A stretch of DNA of 6,364 nt. It comes from Candidatus Hydrogenedentota bacterium (GTDB lineage: Bacteria > Hydrogenedentota > Hydrogenedentia > Hydrogenedentales > SCBR16-9). The position numbers were made by a program, and so were the translations under genes. The notes beneath the pieces were generated by a model. That model worked only from the letters and a program-made list of their open reading frames with translations, searched no databases and had not been told where the DNA came from. Every line of letters starts with the position of its first letter. Within the stretch, counting starts at the first letter, position 1. Of the stretch, positions 5,987 to 6,364 are shown one piece after another. The stretch covers positions 1-6,364 of the forward strand of contig SKJD01000065.1 of the NCBI GenBank assembly GCA_007116095.1, in the 5' to 3' direction.

Positions 5987-6364
5987 TCAATCGGAGGCAT
6001 CCGAAGCCAGGGCAAACGGGGTGATGTCATCCACCACCGTAATCACCTGCGCTGCTTCGTCAATCGCCAGCACCGCAACGTCTATACAGGGCAGCATCCA
6101 CTGGCGTCCATCCGAAGCCTTGATGCAGAGGATGGGATGCGCCGGGGTCTCCAGCAGCTCCGTCACCTTGCCCAGACTTCGGCCATCGGCATGTTCCACA
6201 CGCATTCCCACGACATCCGGGGTGTCCTGGCCCAAATCCAGCATGGCCAAATTTTCCGGGCTCGGTTCCAGGTATACCGTCGCACTGCGCAACTGCGCCA
6301 CCACATCTCGGGAGACCCCCGCCGCCAACTGCACCAGCAGTTCCTCATGCACCAGCCGGATCGC
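5987..6364 (-). CDS. rimM: Ribosome maturation factor RimM, 5' end outside the window
   Basis: RimM helps the 30S head to mature, acting on 16S rRNA near the S19 site. The window holds the C-terminal 125 codons and the TGA stop. The frame stays open to the edge, reading AIRLVHEELL, so the GTG at 6352-6350 is an internal Val rather than the start. By comparison with E. coli RimM (182 residues) roughly 60-70 N-terminal residues are missing. Visible are the end of the N-terminal beta-barrel (ELLVQLAAGVSRDVVAQLRSATVYLEP) and the PRC-barrel domain (VVGMRVEHADGRSLGKVTELLETP, then WMLPCIDVAVLAIDEAAQVITV). Similarity is clear but not high, so position upstream of trmD and rplS, the conserved bacterial order, adds weight. 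35 bases separate it from trmD. Confidence 0.85.
   Translation of the reverse strand, partial: AIRLVHEELLVQLAAGVSRDVVAQLRSATVYLEPSPENLAMLDLGQDTPDVVGMRVEHADGRSLGKVTELLETPAHPILCIKASDGRQWMLPCIDVAVLAIDEAAQVITVVDDITPFALASDASD

Noticed and set aside
6350..6352. GTG as the rimM start codon
   Set aside because: The frame stays open to the window edge, and a start here would remove most of the conserved N-terminal RimM domain.

Overview
The window is about 60% G+C (by eye) and reads as chromosomal housekeeping DNA from a bacterium. No phage, plasmid, insertion-sequence, CRISPR or defence genes are visible. The LeuRS signature [13 protein letters not shown], rather than the HMGH-type form of E. coli and Thermus, points away from Gammaproteobacteria. 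It suggests a lineage of the Bacteroidetes/PVC/Hydrogenedentes kind. That placement is from memory and is low confidence.

Left part, + strand (1-4460): mltG encodes a membrane-anchored endolytic murein transglycosylase. A gene for a DUF502 two-helix membrane protein follows, sharing 1 base with mltG (TGATG). After a 124-base gap with its own probable extended -10 promoter and a good ribosome binding site comes leuS, a full-length bacterial leucyl-tRNA synthetase with synthetic and editing sites intact.

Middle (4461-4830): this is a 370-base gene-free region between convergent leuS and rplS. It holds three related copies of a double-hairpin palindromic element, each starting GGAG. Stem changes between copies are compensatory. 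A fourth, different GTAG-led hairpin follows, then a clear intrinsic terminator for the leftward operon. This repeat cluster is the most interesting part of the window.

Right part, - strand (4831-6364): the conserved translation operon rimM (5' end outside the window), trmD and rplS is read right to left. It makes a 16S rRNA processing factor, the tRNA m1G37 methyltransferase and ribosomal protein L19. trmD and rplS overlap by 4 bases (GTGA), and rplS starts with GTG behind a strong Shine-Dalgarno sequence.

Overall the coding content serves cell-wall growth and translation. No new multi-gene system is visible. The novelty is confined to the intergenic repeat family and a few regulatory details.
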